64,000 nt of DNA from DASWLF01 sp963768765 (GCA_963768765.1 CAVYJK010000014.1:153398-217397); one strand, 5' to 3'. Shown: positions 8,086 through 17,628, counted from the stretch's first letter. The notes: a model not told the origin generated them from the sequence alone. Numbers and translations: made by a program.

Positions 8086-10488
8086 TCAGTGCGCCTGGAT
8101 CTCCGCGGGCTGCTCCGCGGCGGGCAGATAGACCGACTCCGGGGGCACCGGCGGCGGCACCGCCTTGAACAGGCTCTCGGGGTCGTCCACGACCAGGGCC
8201 CGTCTCAGCACCTCGTCCATGTGGTCCACGGACACCAGTTCCACCGCCTTGAGGATGCGGTTGGGAATCTCCTTGATATCCTTTTCGTTATCCCGGGGGA
8301 TGAGCACCGTCTTGATCTGGTGGCGGTGGGCCGCCATGATCTTTTCCTTGAGGCCGCCGATGGGCAGGACCCGGCCCCGGAGGGTGATCTCCCCGGTCAT
8401 GGCCACGTCCCGCTTCACCGGAAGCTTCAGCAGCGCCGAGACGATGCTGGTGGCGATGGTGATGCCCGCGGACGGCCCGTCCTTGGGGATGGCGCCTTCC
8501 GGCACGTGCACGTGGATGTCGATGGTGCGGTAGAACTCCTTGGGGAGCCCCAGGTTTTCGGCCTTGGAGCGCACGTAGCTCAGGGCCGCCTGGGCGGATT
8601 CCTGCATCACTTCCCCCAGTTTCCCGGTGATGAGCAATTTTCCCCGCCCGGGCAGGACCACCACTTCGGTCTGCAGGAGTTCGCCGCCGAACTCCGTCCA
8701 GGCCAGCCCGGTGGTGAGACCGATCTCGTCGGACTCCTCGGTGCGGCCGAAGCGGAACTTGGGCACCCCCAGGTACTTGGGCACGGCCTGGGTGCTGACC
8801 TTCACCAGATGGTCCTGGCCCTTGGCGGCCACTTCCCGGGCCACCTTCCGGCTGATGGAGGCGATCTCCCGCTCCAGGTTCCGCACCCCGGCTTCCCGGG
8901 TGTACTGCTGGATGATGGTGAGGATGGCGTTTTCCGAAAACTGGATGTTCTCCCGGCTCAGCCCGTTGGCGGTGCACTGCTTGGGAATCAGGAACTGCTC
9001 GGCGATGTGCAGTTTTTCCACCTCGGTATAGCCCGGCAGGCGGATGATCTCCATGCGGTCCTGCAAGGGCGGCGGGATGGAATAAAGGTTGTTGGCCGTG
9101 GTGATGAACATGACTTCGGACAGATCGTAGTCCACGTCCAGGTAGTGGTCGTTGAAGGCGAAGTTCTGCTCCGGGTCCAGGACCTCCAGGAGGGCGGCCG
9201 ACGGGTCGCCCCGGAAGTCGGTGCTCATCTTGTCCACTTCATCCAGGCAGAAGACCGGGTTGTTAGTCTTGGCCTTCTTCAGGGACTGCATGATCTTCCC
9301 GGGCAGGGCCCCGATGTAGGTGCGCCGGTGGCCGCGGATCTCCGCCTCGTCCCGGACGCCGCCCAGGGACAAGCGCACGAAGTTGCGTCCCAGGGCCCGG
9401 GCCACGGACTTGGCCAGGGAGGTCTTGCCCACCCCCGGCGGACCCACCAGGCAGAGGATGGGGCCCTTCATCTTCTTCACCAGGGTCTGCACCGCCAGAT
9501 GCTCCAGGATGCGCTCCTTGGGTTTGTCCAGGCCGTAATGGTCTTCGTGGAGGATCTGCTCGGCCTCTTCCAGGTTGCGTTTGTCCTTGGTGCGCTCGTA
9601 CCAGGGCAGGGAGAGGAGCCAGTCGATGTAGTTGCGGGAGACGGTGGCCTCCGCGGACATGGGGCTCATGAGCTTGAGCTTTTTGAGCTCGTGCTTCACC
9701 TTGGCGGTGGCCTCGGCGCTCATCTTCTTGCGACGGATGCGGCGCTCCAGTTCCTGAATTTCGCCCTTCAAATCCTCCTTTTCGCCCATCTCCTTCTGGA
9801 TGGCCCGCATCTGCTCGTTGAGGTAGTACTCCCGCTGGGTCTTCTCCATCTGCTTCTTGACCCGGTTCTTGATGCGGGATTCGATCTGGAGGATTTCGTT
9901 TTCCCGGTTGACCAGGGAGAGGATGCTTTCCAGGCGGCGGTTGGCGTCCAGGTTTTCCAGCAGCGCCTGCTTTTCTTCGGCCTTGATGGACAGGTGCCCG
10001 GCCACGATATCCGCCAGGCGGCCCGGGTCATCCAGGCCGGTTACGGTCTGTAGGGCCTCCTGGGGCACCTTCTTGTTCAGCTTGGCGTAGGTCTCGAAGC
10101 CGGTCACCACGGCCCGGCGCAGGGCTTCGGTCTCGGGGGTGATCTCCCAGGACTCCGGGAGCTCCTCCGCCTCCACCTGGAAGAATTGTGACATGGGCAG
10201 GAACTGGCGCACGGTGGCCCGACCTTTGCCCTCCACCAGCACCTTGACGGTGCCGTCCGGCAGCCTCAAGAGCTGCAGGATGGAGGCCAGGGTCCCCACC
10301 CGGTGCACTTCGGACTCCCGGGGCTCGTCTTTCCGGGGGTCTTTCTGGGTGCAGAGCAGGATGTATTTCTCCTGCCCCATGGCATATTCCAGGGCATGGA
10401 TGGAGCGCTCCCGGCCGATGAACAGCGGCACCACCATGTGGGGAAAGATGACGATGTCTCTTAAGGGCAACATGGGGACCGTTAGCAT
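8086..10488 (-). CDS. lon: ATP-dependent protease La (Lon)
   Basis: Lon is a homo-oligomeric cytoplasmic AAA+ serine protease that degrades damaged and regulatory proteins. The 800 residues cover an N-terminal substrate domain (1-200), a coiled segment, the AAA+ module with GPPGVGKTS and FCLDEVDK, and the S16 protease domain. The protease domain has PKDGPSAG (Ser673) and GGLKEK (Lys716) as catalytic dyad. The start ATG has AGAGG six bases upstream. It is the last gene of a minus-strand cluster tig-clpP-clpX-lon, 51 bases after clpX. The C-terminal ~25 residues are Pro-rich and not conserved. The gene appears intact. Confidence 0.97.
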   Translation of the reverse strand: MLTVPMLPLRDIVIFPHMVVPLFIGRERSIHALEYAMGQEKYILLCTQKDPRKDEPRESEVHRVGTLASILQLLRLPDGTVKVLVEGKGRATVRQFLPMSQFFQVEAEELPESWEITPETEALRRAVVTGFETYAKLNKKVPQEALQTVTGLDDPGRLADIVAGHLSIKAEEKQALLENLDANRRLESILSLVNRENEILQIESRIKNRVKKQMEKTQREYYLNEQMRAIQKEMGEKEDLKGEIQELERRIRRKKMSAEATAKVKHELKKLKLMSPMSAEATVSRNYIDWLLSLPWYERTKDKRNLEEAEQILHEDHYGLDKPKERILEHLAVQTLVKKMKGPILCLVGPPGVGKTSLAKSVARALGRNFVRLSLGGVRDEAEIRGHRRTYIGALPGKIMQSLKKAKTNNPVFCLDEVDKMSTDFRGDPSAALLEVLDPEQNFAFNDHYLDVDYDLSEVMFITTANNLYSIPPPLQDRMEIIRLPGYTEVEKLHIAEQFLIPKQCTANGLSRENIQFSENAILTIIQQYTREAGVRNLEREIASISRKVAREVAAKGQDHLVKVSTQAVPKYLGVPKFRFGRTEESDEIGLTTGLAWTEFGGELLQTEVVVLPGRGKLLITGKLGEVMQESAQAALSYVRSKAENLGLPKEFYRTIDIHVHVPEGAIPKDGPSAGITIATSIVSALLKLPVKRDVAMTGEITLRGRVLPIGGLKEKIMAAHRHQIKTVLIPRDNEKDIKEIPNRILKAVELVSVDHMDEVLRRALVVDDPESLFKAVPPPVPPESVYLPAAEQPAEIQAH

Positions 10489-10539
10489 ATTTCGCCTCTC
10501 TCCCTCCCCAGCTCCCGCGGGACCTGGGCAATCGGAAGA

Positions 10540-11823
10540 TCATTGCTGCACCACCATCCCTGGTTTATCCCAGGAGTCTTCTTCAGCGTCTCGATAGGTG
10601 TAAATGGGCGCCGCGTGCTTGAGGATGAAGTCTTCGTTGATCAGGCACTCCTGCACGTCTTTCAAGGAAGGCAGCTCGTACATCAGGTCCAGCATGGCCC
10701 GCTCCAGGATGGCCCGGAGGCCCCGGGCCCCGGACTTGCGCTTCAGGGCTTCCCGGGCCACCGCCACCAGGGCGTCGTCGGTGAACTTGAGGCTCACCCG
10801 GTCCAGTTCCAGCAGCTTCTGGTACTGCTTCACCAGGGCGTTCCTGGGCTCCTTCAGGATGCGCACCAGGGCGTCTTCGCTGAGTTCGTCCAGGGTGGCG
10901 ATGACCGGCAGCCGGCCCACAAATTCGGGGATGAGCCCGAACTTCAGCAGGTCCGGAGGCTGCACCTGGATCAGGATCTCCCCCAGGGGCCGCTGGGACC
11001 GGCTCTGGATGTCGGCCCCAAAGCCCATGGCCTTGCGGCCGATGCGGGCGCCGATGATGTCCTCCAGGCCGTTGAAGGCGCCCCCGCAGATGAACAGGAT
11101 GTTGGTGGTGTCCACCTTGATGAACTCCTGCTGGGGGTGCTTGCGCCCCCCCTTGGGGGGCACGGAGGCCATGGTGCCCTCGATGATCTTCAAGAGCGCC
11201 TGCTGCACGCCTTCGCCGGAAACGTCCCGGGTGATGGAGGGGGAATCGGTCTTCCGGGCGATCTTGTCCACTTCGTCGATGTAGACGATGCCCCGGGAGG
11301 CCTTGTCCACGTCGTAGTCCGCCACCTGCAGCAGGTTGAGGATGATGTTTTCCACGTCCTCGCCCACGTAGCCCGCTTCGGTCAGGGTGGTGGCGTCGGC
11401 GATGGTGAAGGGCACGTTGAGGATGCGGGCCAGGGTCTGGGCCAGCAGGGTCTTGCCCGAGCCGGTGGGGCCGACCAGCAGGATGTTGCTCTTCTGGAGC
11501 TCCACCCCGTCCAGGTCCACCCCGGCGTTGATGCGCTTGTAATGGTTGTAGACCGCCACCGACAGGATCTTCTTGGCCCGTTCCTGGCCGATGACGTACT
11601 CGTCGATCTGCTTCTTGATGCTGGCCGGCTCCGGAATGGACAGCCGGGCGTGTTTGGCCTCATCCTTTTCGTATTCTTCGGCGATGATGTCGTTGCACAA
11701 CTCGATGCATTCATCGCAGATATAGACCCCGGGGCCGGCGATGAGTTTCTTCACCTCCCCCTGGCTTTTGCCGCAAAAGGAACACAAAAGGTCGGCAGTC
11801 TTATCGATACCGCGTTTGCTCAT
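10540..11823 (-). CDS. clpX: ATP-dependent Clp protease ATP-binding subunit ClpX
   Basis: ClpX is the hexameric unfoldase that feeds substrates to ClpP. The N-terminal zinc-binding domain has CSFC and CDEC (four cysteines). The AAA+ core has GPTGSGKT, VYIDEVDKI and the pore loop GYVGEDVE. The ClpP-docking loop reads MGF (in KAMGFGADI) at the place of the usual IGF tripeptide. I use ATG 11823 because GGGGAGG lies nine bases upstream; a TTG six codons earlier overlaps that ribosome site. The length of 427 residues is typical. It sits between clpP and lon on the same strand. Confidence 0.97.
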   Translation of the reverse strand: MSKRGIDKTADLLCSFCGKSQGEVKKLIAGPGVYICDECIELCNDIIAEEYEKDEAKHARLSIPEPASIKKQIDEYVIGQERAKKILSVAVYNHYKRINAGVDLDGVELQKSNILLVGPTGSGKTLLAQTLARILNVPFTIADATTLTEAGYVGEDVENIILNLLQVADYDVDKASRGIVYIDEVDKIARKTDSPSITRDVSGEGVQQALLKIIEGTMASVPPKGGRKHPQQEFIKVDTTNILFICGGAFNGLEDIIGARIGRKAMGFGADIQSRSQRPLGEILIQVQPPDLLKFGLIPEFVGRLPVIATLDELSEDALVRILKEPRNALVKQYQKLLELDRVSLKFTDDALVAVAREALKRKSGARGLRAILERAMLDLMYELPSLKDVQECLINEDFILKHAAPIYTYRDAEEDSWDKPGMVVQQ

Positions 11824-11948
11824 ATATTTCAACCTCCCCAAACCAGGGCTCCTTGATGCCCCGGGTTTGGCTCATTACTCTCCGCCGCCTTTTGAGCCCT
11901 TATGATATATCGGCAGCGGCGGCCATCTCTTCAAGTTCGTCTTATGCC

Positions 11949-12564
11949 TTACTCCAGATGCCGGGGAAAAGGTCGCCCCGCCTCCCTCTGGGTGATGACG
12001 GCGTCAATCAGGCCGTATTCCTTGGCCTGGATGCCTGACATATAAAAATCCCGCTCGGTGTCGTGGTTGATTCGTTCAATGGACTGGCCCGTGTGGTTGG
12101 CCATGATCTGATTCAACTCTTCCCGCAGGCGCAGGATTTCCCGGGCCTGGATGTCCACGTCGGTGGCCTGCCCCTGAAACCCGCCCAGGGGCTGGTGGAT
12201 CAGGATGCGGGCGTGGGGCAGGGTAAACCTTTTGCCCGGATCTCCCGCGGCCAGCAGCAGGGCGGCCATGGACGCCGCCTGCCCCATGCACAGGGTGGCC
12301 ACCGGGGACTTGATGTACTGCATGGTGTCGTAGATGGCCATGCCCGCGGTCACCAGTCCCCCCGGCGAGTTGATGTAGAAATTGATTTCCTTGTCCGGGT
12401 CCTCGGCCTCCAGAAACAACAACTGGGCGATGACCAGGTTGGCCACGTCGTCATTGATGGCCGAACCCAGAAAAATGATCCGGTCTTTGAGCAGAGCGGG
12501 AATAGATGTCATAAGCCCGCTCGCCCCGGCTGCTCTGCTCCACCACTATGGGAATCAATTGCAT
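11949..12564 (-). CDS. clpP: ATP-dependent Clp protease proteolytic subunit ClpP (frameshifted N-terminus)
   Basis: ClpP is the tetradecameric serine peptidase that works with ClpX. The catalytic Ser (GQAASMAA), His (ILIHQPLGG) and Asp (HDTERDFY) are present. The uninterrupted frame runs from 12512 to 11949 and begins MTSIPALLKDR, lacking the usual first ~20 residues. Those residues (MQLIPIVVEQ, then SRGERAYDIYSR) are encoded immediately upstream in another frame, starting at ATG 12564. That ATG lies two bases after the tig stop and has AAGGA at good spacing. One extra base near 12495 separates the two parts. If it is a sequencing error, clpP is normal. If it is real, translation from the internal ATG would give a subunit without the N-terminal gate loops. 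Confidence 0.9.
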
Positions 12565-12566
12565 CC

Positions 12567-13892
12567 TTATTCCTTCTCTTCGGCTGTGGCCGCGGGGCCC
12601 GTTTCCACCGAAGCGTTGTCCAGCAAAAATTTCATGGTCTTCTCATCCCGCAACTGCCGCCGCAAGGCCCCCATCAGGTCGTGCTCCTGATAGAATTTGC
12701 GCGCTTCGGCCACATCCTTGCCGCTTCTGACTGCGATGCGGGCCAGGGCGGCCTCCACTTCGGCGTCGTCCACCGTGAAGCCTTCCTGGAGGGCGATGCG
12801 CTCCAGCACCAGCTTGATGCGCACCCGGCGCTCGGCCAGGGGTTTCAAGGCCTCCACCATCTTGGTGGGTTCCATTTGGGACGGGTTGACCCCGTACTGG
12901 GACAGGCGCTCCCACTGCTCCCGCAGGAGGCTTTCCTGCTCCTGGGCCAGGAGGGTGGGCGGCATCTCAAATTGATGCCGGGCCAACAGCTGGTCCATGG
13001 CCTCGTTTTCCAGCAGGGCCTGACGCTCCCTTTCCCGTACCTTAATAATATCCTCTCGCACGGCCTGGCGCAAGTCGGCAACTGTCTGAAAATTTCCACC
13101 CAGGGCCTGGGCAAAGGCGTCGTCCAGGTCCGGGACCACCTTTTCCTTGACTTCGTGGACCTTCACCCGGAACTCCACCACCTTGCCGGCCAGCAAGGGG
13201 TTGGTGAAGTCATCGGGCAGGGCCACCTCGAAGCGGGCTTCGGCGCCCTCCTGCAGGCCCATGAGGTTGCGCTCGAACTCTTCGTTGAATTTGCCGCGGC
13301 CCACCTCCACGTAGGTGCCTTCCGCCTTGCCCCCTTGCACCGGCTGTCCGGCAAAGTAGGACTGGTAATCCAGGACCACGAAGTCGCCTTCCTGGACGGG
13401 CCGCGCCTCGGCCGGCGGCTTGAGGAGGGCGTTGCCCTGGCGGATCTCATCCACCCGGGCCTCCACCTCTTCATCGGCCACCGCCACCGGCGGGGCCTTG
13501 AGGCTCAGACCCTTATAATCCTCCACCCTAAATTCCGGGTTGACTTCCAACTCCACGCTGTAGTGGTAATCCTCTCCGGCCACCGGCTGGGGCGGCGGTT
13601 CCGGCCAGCTCAGGTTGACGGGCTCCAGCTCCTTTTCCCTGAGAATCTCCCCCAGAGAGCGGCGCACCAGGGAATCAGAGACCTCCTGTTCCACCTGTTT
13701 GCCGTAATACATCTCCAGGATGGAGCGGGGCACCTTTCCCGGCCGGAAGCCTTTGACTTTGGCCTTTTTGCCCAATTCCCGGTAAGCCCGTTCCACTTCC
13801 TGGTTCACCTCCGCGGAGGGCACCACGATACGCAATTTCCGTTTTATGTCGCTGAGATTCTCGATCTCCACCTGCAAAGCACTTTCGGTCAT
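12567..13892 (-). CDS. tig: Trigger factor
   Basis: Trigger factor is the ribosome-bound chaperone and peptidyl-prolyl isomerase that meets nascent chains. The 441 residues have the three expected parts. The N-terminal ribosome-binding domain carries the motif GFRPGKVPRSI (about residues 48-58). The FKBP-like domain lies around residues 155-245 (EGDFVVLDYQSY). The rest is a helical C-terminal chaperone domain. It is the first gene of the tig-clpP-clpX-lon cluster, and its TAA stop overlaps the ribosome site of clpP. The product ends in an acidic tail, AEEKE. Confidence 0.95.
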   Translation of the reverse strand: MTESALQVEIENLSDIKRKLRIVVPSAEVNQEVERAYRELGKKAKVKGFRPGKVPRSILEMYYGKQVEQEVSDSLVRRSLGEILREKELEPVNLSWPEPPPQPVAGEDYHYSVELEVNPEFRVEDYKGLSLKAPPVAVADEEVEARVDEIRQGNALLKPPAEARPVQEGDFVVLDYQSYFAGQPVQGGKAEGTYVEVGRGKFNEEFERNLMGLQEGAEARFEVALPDDFTNPLLAGKVVEFRVKVHEVKEKVVPDLDDAFAQALGGNFQTVADLRQAVREDIIKVRERERQALLENEAMDQLLARHQFEMPPTLLAQEQESLLREQWERLSQYGVNPSQMEPTKMVEALKPLAERRVRIKLVLERIALQEGFTVDDAEVEAALARIAVRSGKDVAEARKFYQEHDLMGALRRQLRDEKTMKFLLDNASVETGPAATAEEKE

Positions 13893-13972
13893 CGGTTCAA
13901 CTCGCTCTAGGTTAATTATGGAACAGGTGGGACTAAATAAATCCCCAGCCCGTTTTCTCCCCCGCCGAGGTG

Positions 13973-14052
13973 TGCGAGAGGGGGGACTCGAACCCCCACG
14001 GTAACCCGCTGGACCCTAAATCCAGTGCGTCTGCCAGTTCCGCCACTCTCGC
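13973..14052 (-). tRNA. tRNA-Leu (TAG anticodon)
   Basis: A class II tRNA on the minus strand. The acceptor GCGAGAG pairs with CTCTCGC, the anticodon loop ATTTAGG gives TAG, there is a variable arm, and the T-arm is GGGGGTTCGAGTCCCCC. CCA is not encoded, unlike the other four tRNAs here. It lies 80 bases upstream of tig on the same strand. Confidence 0.93.
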
Positions 14053-14072
14053 AATTGGCGATTCATCAGATA

Positions 14073-14101
14073 AATTTATTAAGTTTCCCTTGCCAAGTCA
14101 A
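14073..14101 (-). promoter_or_regulatory. Sigma-70-like promoter of tRNA-Leu
   Basis: TTGACT, a 17-base spacer and TAAATT on the minus strand, about 20 bases before the tRNA-Leu 5' end. It might also serve tig, which follows the tRNA. Confidence 0.6.
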
Positions 14102-14417
14102 GCTATTCTACCTGCCGACCCGGATGTCTCCGGTTGTCTGCGCCTAAATTTCAGGTTCTTTATTATTGGCTTATTCCAAAATCAAGATCCATACTTCATT
14201 ACATGTTTATAATTGCCTCCTGGGGAAATTTTTCGGAAACCTGTGACCTGTAAGGAGGCAACCAAATTTTACCTTCCTTTGTCCGGTCAACTCCGTAAGC
14301 CCTGCGCCATATCTTCACATTTTTTTCTCCACCTTGAACCACTGATAATAAACCTTAATTTTTAAAAGAAAATAGGCTTCCCGAGCGGCGCATGACATAC
14401 CAAGGGAGAAAAGAACG
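14102..14417. other. Intergenic with an inverted repeat
   Basis: No gene is seen. TTGCCTCCT (14213-14221) and AGGAGGCAA (14253-14261) form a 9-bp inverted repeat around a 31-base AT-rich centre, about 160 bases before the PAP2 gene. It could be a regulatory RNA stem or an operator, but nothing more can be said. Confidence 0.35.
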
Positions 14418-15023
14418 ATGCGTACCAACTATCCCGTATGGATAGGGTTATTCATTATTGCCGCCTTAGTCACGCTGGCCGAGAAATATTATGCCTACTT
14501 CCCCGGAGACGTGGCGGTAGAAAGGTTGGTGCAATCCCTGGTCCCCCCAAACCTGAATTGGGCCGAAGATGTCTCGCGGACGGCCGAATTCCCTTGGATC
14601 CTCTTTATAGTGGCGTTTATCTTTGCCCTTTCCTGGGCCCTGGCCGGATGGCGCGCCGCGCTTATCTCCATCCTCAGCCTTGTGGGGATGTTGGCCCTGG
14701 GAAAATGGCTAGGTCCGGTAATTGCCCGGCCGCGGCCTTCCCCGGAACTGGTGCACGTGTTTCGACCACTTCCGGGCTCTAGCTTCCCTTCCCTTTTTGC
14801 CCTGAGGTATGCCGCTACTTTCGGCTTTCTGGCAGTTCTGGCCGCGCTGAAGAGTTCCGGGGCGCGGCGCACCGGCCTGTTGATTGGGTGCGGGGCCCTG
14901 CTGATTCTCGGGTGGGTTGCCCGGGTCGCCTTGGGGGCGCACTGGCCCAGTGACGTGATCATCTCTTATTATTTAGGAGTGCTCTGGGCGGCTTTCCTCA
15001 TTCGGTTTGCTCCCATAGCTTAA
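14418..15023 (+). CDS. PAP2-family membrane phosphatase, altered active site
   Basis: The 201-residue protein has about five or six membrane helices in the order of undecaprenyl-diphosphate or phosphatidate phosphatases. Motif 1 is GKWLGPVIARPRP. Motif 3 is ARVALGAHWPSD, with the catalytic His and Asp. Motif 2, normally PSGH, reads PSLF (SSFPSLFALR), so the conserved Gly-His is gone while the flanks are well kept. Activity is therefore doubtful. The start ATG has AGGGAG nine bases upstream. The gene has no obvious partner. In the family, the likely role is recycling of lipid carriers at the outer face of the inner membrane. Confidence 0.75.
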   Translation: MRTNYPVWIGLFIIAALVTLAEKYYAYFPGDVAVERLVQSLVPPNLNWAEDVSRTAEFPWILFIVAFIFALSWALAGWRAALISILSLVGMLALGKWLGPVIARPRPSPELVHVFRPLPGSSFPSLFALRYAATFGFLAVLAALKSSGARRTGLLIGCGALLILGWVARVALGAHWPSDVIISYYLGVLWAAFLIRFAPIA

Positions 15024-15216
15024 TCAGCACCTTGGCCTATTCAAAACTCAAGCCTGAATTCGTTTTGGCTCGTGCTTGGCGGAGCTCTTATCGGCTTTTT
15101 GAGTTATCTGGCTAAGGATGTAGTTTATATATTCTAGTCTTTGGCGTATGATTCCATAAACACGGTTATCAAATTCGTAATTCCAACCTTTGAAACCTTC
15201 GGAGGATGACCCCGAT

Positions 15217-16629
15217 ATGGAAGCCAAGGAGAAGGACGAGATCCAGCAACTGCGGGACCGCCTCACCATAACCCCTAAGTTGGTGTGGGACCAGGCGGAC
15301 CAGGACCAGCGCGCCGCCATCTTTGCCTACGGCGAAGACTACAAGGCCTTTCTGGACCGGGCCAAAACGGAAAGGGAGGCGGTGAACGAAATCGAGGCCC
15401 AGGCCCGGGACCGGGGCTTTGTGGAGCTCCTCAACGGCAGCACCGGACCTCGCACTTACTATGCTTATAGAGGCAAGACCATCATCCTGGCGTTGCAGGG
15501 CCGGCGGCCCCTCACCGAGGGCCTGCGGCTGGTGGCCTCCCACATCGACTCCCCCCGCCTGGACCTGAAGCAGTACCCCCTGTACGAAGACACGGACCTC
15601 GCCTTTCTGAAGACCCAGTATTACGGCGGCATCAAGAAATACCAGTGGCTGGCCCGGCCCCTGGCTATCCACGGGGTGGTCCTCAAGGCCGACGGCCGCC
15701 GGGTCGAGTTAAAAATAGGCGAAGACCCCGGCGACCCGGTCTTCACGGTTTTGGACCTCCTGCCCCATCTGGCCCGTAAGGCCCAGATGGACAAAAAGGT
15801 GACCGAGGCCTTCGAGGGCGAAAAACTCAACGTCCTGGTGGGCTCCCTGCCCATGGGGGACGCCGACACCAAGGAGCGCTTCAAACTCTATCTCCTGAAG
15901 CATCTGGAGGACCGGTACGGCATCCGGGAGGAGGACTTCGTCAGCGCCGAGCTGGAGTTGGTGCCCGCGGGCCCCGCCCGGGACCTGGGTTGGGACCGCT
16001 CCCTGGTGGGGGGCTACGGACAGGATGACCGGTCCTGCTCCTACGCCGCCCTGGCGGCCATCCTTCAGACCGCCGAGCCGGAATACACCTGCCTGGCCCT
16101 GTTCTACGACAAGGAGGAGACGGGCTCCGACGGCAACACCTCCGCCAAGTGCTGCCTGCTGGAAGAGATCGTGGAACTGCTGCTGGAGCGGGCCGGAGAA
16201 AGCCCCCTGGCCCGGCGCCGCGTCCTCATGGCCTCCAAGGCCCTTTCCGGGGACGTCACCGGCGCCCTGGACCCGGACTACCCCGAGGTCCACGAAAAGC
16301 GCAACGCCGCCCGCTTGGGCTACGGGGTGGCCTTCAGCAAGTACGGCGGCAGCGGCGGCAAGTACTACACCAGCGACGCCAACGCCGAATACGTGGCCTG
16401 GCTCCGAAAGATCTTCCAGGAAAACGGGGTCGTCTGGCAGGCGGGGCAATTGGGCAAAGTGGACGAAGGCGGCGGCGGCACCATCGCCAAGTACCTGGCC
16501 GTTCACGGCATGGAAATCATCGACTGCGGCACGCCGCTTTTATCCATGCATTCCCCCTTTGAGGTGGCTTCCAAGGCCGACCTTTACATGACTTTTAAGG
16601 CCTATCGGGCCTTTTTCCAGGCGGTGTGA
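15217..16629 (+). CDS. M18-family aminopeptidase
   Basis: A cytoplasmic zinc aminopeptidase that forms large homo-oligomers and removes N-terminal, often acidic, residues. Metal-ligand and catalytic signatures are visible: ASHIDSPRLDLK, FYDKEETGSDGN, ALDPDYPEVHEK and the C-terminal LLSMHSPFE. At 470 residues it has the full family length. ATG 15217 is preferred because GGAGG lies ten bases upstream and would fall inside the frame if the earlier in-frame TTG (15190) were used. The gene is monocistronic, followed by a repeat-rich gap. Confidence 0.88.
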   Translation: MEAKEKDEIQQLRDRLTITPKLVWDQADQDQRAAIFAYGEDYKAFLDRAKTEREAVNEIEAQARDRGFVELLNGSTGPRTYYAYRGKTIILALQGRRPLTEGLRLVASHIDSPRLDLKQYPLYEDTDLAFLKTQYYGGIKKYQWLARPLAIHGVVLKADGRRVELKIGEDPGDPVFTVLDLLPHLARKAQMDKKVTEAFEGEKLNVLVGSLPMGDADTKERFKLYLLKHLEDRYGIREEDFVSAELELVPAGPARDLGWDRSLVGGYGQDDRSCSYAALAAILQTAEPEYTCLALFYDKEETGSDGNTSAKCCLLEEIVELLLERAGESPLARRRVLMASKALSGDVTGALDPDYPEVHEKRNAARLGYGVAFSKYGGSGGKYYTSDANAEYVAWLRKIFQENGVVWQAGQLGKVDEGGGGTIAKYLAVHGMEIIDCGTPLLSMHSPFEVASKADLYMTFKAYRAFFQAV

Positions 16630-16668
16630 ACCCGGTGTCGTATTGCTTTGTCCCAGAAACAGTCTTTA

Positions 16669-16927
16669 GTTTTCTGTTTTTTGTTTTCTGTTTTTTGTTA
16701 TGATTTGAAGAACAAGAAAGCGGTGTGGCCTTAGTACATCGGTTCGTTAATCCGGTCAAGTTTATGAAGCCGGGAAACCGCATCATTCCCTCTCCCGCCT
16801 GCTGGCGGGGGGAGAGGGTTAGGGTGAGGGGGGGGGTTGAGAACGTAACCGTATTTATTAAATCATGTAATTAAGGCCTTGCCCTTCGGGTCTCTCACAG
16901 AAAACAGAAAACCGAAAACCGAAAACA
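16669..16927. repeat. Repeat-filled gap between aminopeptidase and SHOCT gene
   Basis: The gap holds TTTTCTGTTTTTTG tandem units (16669-16699), a family A element (16788-16834) with CCCTCTCCCGCC facing GGCGGGGGGAGAGGG, and at 16899-16927 the tract ACCGAAAACCGAAAAC. That tract is family H, also at 37907, 43859 and 60444. The last element ends only ten bases before the next start codon and replaces the region where a ribosome site would be expected. Confidence 0.7.
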
Positions 16928-16937
16928 GGTTTTTAAA

Positions 16938-17525
16938 ATGCGAAAATTCTTCTCCAAAATAAAATCTGATTCCCCGGACGCCGCGGTGTCGTCCTGGGGC
17001 AATCTGGCCAACTTTTACACCCTCCTGCTCTTTTTGATCGCCATCCCCTTTATCCTCATCGTGGCCCTGGTGTGGCTCACCGGGGTCCTGGGGTTCAGCG
17101 CCTGGATCTTTGCGGGTTTCGCGCTCCTGTGCGCCTGGCTCGTCTGGAGGGTCTACCGCCGCTGGGGTCAGTTTAAGACCAAGATGGCGGCCCAGAGCGA
17201 CGAATTCCAGGACTTGATGCGGGAAGCCACCAGGGACGGCAAAGACGTGGAAATCTCCCTGATGAACGGGGTCCTCACCCTGCGCTACCGGGGCCAGGAC
17301 CGCCTGGGCCAAGCCCTGCCCGCGGCCCGGCCCCAGCCCCTGGCTCTGGAGAGCCCCTACGCCCTGGAGGCTGAAGCGGTGGAGGCCGCGGCCCCTGCCT
17401 TCCTGCCGCCGGAACGCCTGCGGGAGGAGCTGGAGGAGTTCATCAAGCTCCGGGACGAAGGCGTCATCAGCCCCGAGGAGTTCGACCGCATCAAGGCCAG
17501 TTTGCTGCAGCGCATCTCCGCATAG
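16938..17525 (+). CDS. SHOCT-domain membrane protein
   Basis: The 195-residue product has two adjacent membrane helices (about residues 26-50 and 53-73), a charged linker, and an Ala/Pro-rich stretch. It ends with a short helical C-terminal domain (about residues 160-193: ELEEFIKLRDEG, then SPEEFDRIKASLL) that matches the SHOCT pattern. SHOCT domains are found at the ends of many unrelated proteins and are thought to mediate oligomerisation; the function here is unknown. The start ATG has no clear ribosome site because a family H repeat lies directly upstream. Confidence 0.65.
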   Translation: MRKFFSKIKSDSPDAAVSSWGNLANFYTLLLFLIAIPFILIVALVWLTGVLGFSAWIFAGFALLCAWLVWRVYRRWGQFKTKMAAQSDEFQDLMREATRDGKDVEISLMNGVLTLRYRGQDRLGQALPAARPQPLALESPYALEAEAVEAAAPAFLPPERLREELEEFIKLRDEGVISPEEFDRIKASLLQRISA

Positions 17526-17628
17526 TACCGATTCTGAAAAGGCTTAAAAAATTAAAAAAGCTGGTAGTGGGACCTGGTTGCGGCAACTTCGTATAAAGGC
17601 GGACGGAGGATAACCCAGAACAGGACCT

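Noticed and set aside
8089..10053. Very long plus-strand open frame opposite lon
   Set aside because: It mirrors lon codons in a GC-rich gene; the translation is His/Val/Gly-rich and has no ribosome site or family pattern, while lon is certain.
10604..11284. Plus-strand frame opposite clpX
   Set aside because: A Ser/Arg-rich shadow of clpX without any start signal.
12063..13910. Long plus-strand frame opposite clpP and tig
   Set aside because: An antisense shadow of a GC-rich coding strand; it crosses two well-supported genes.
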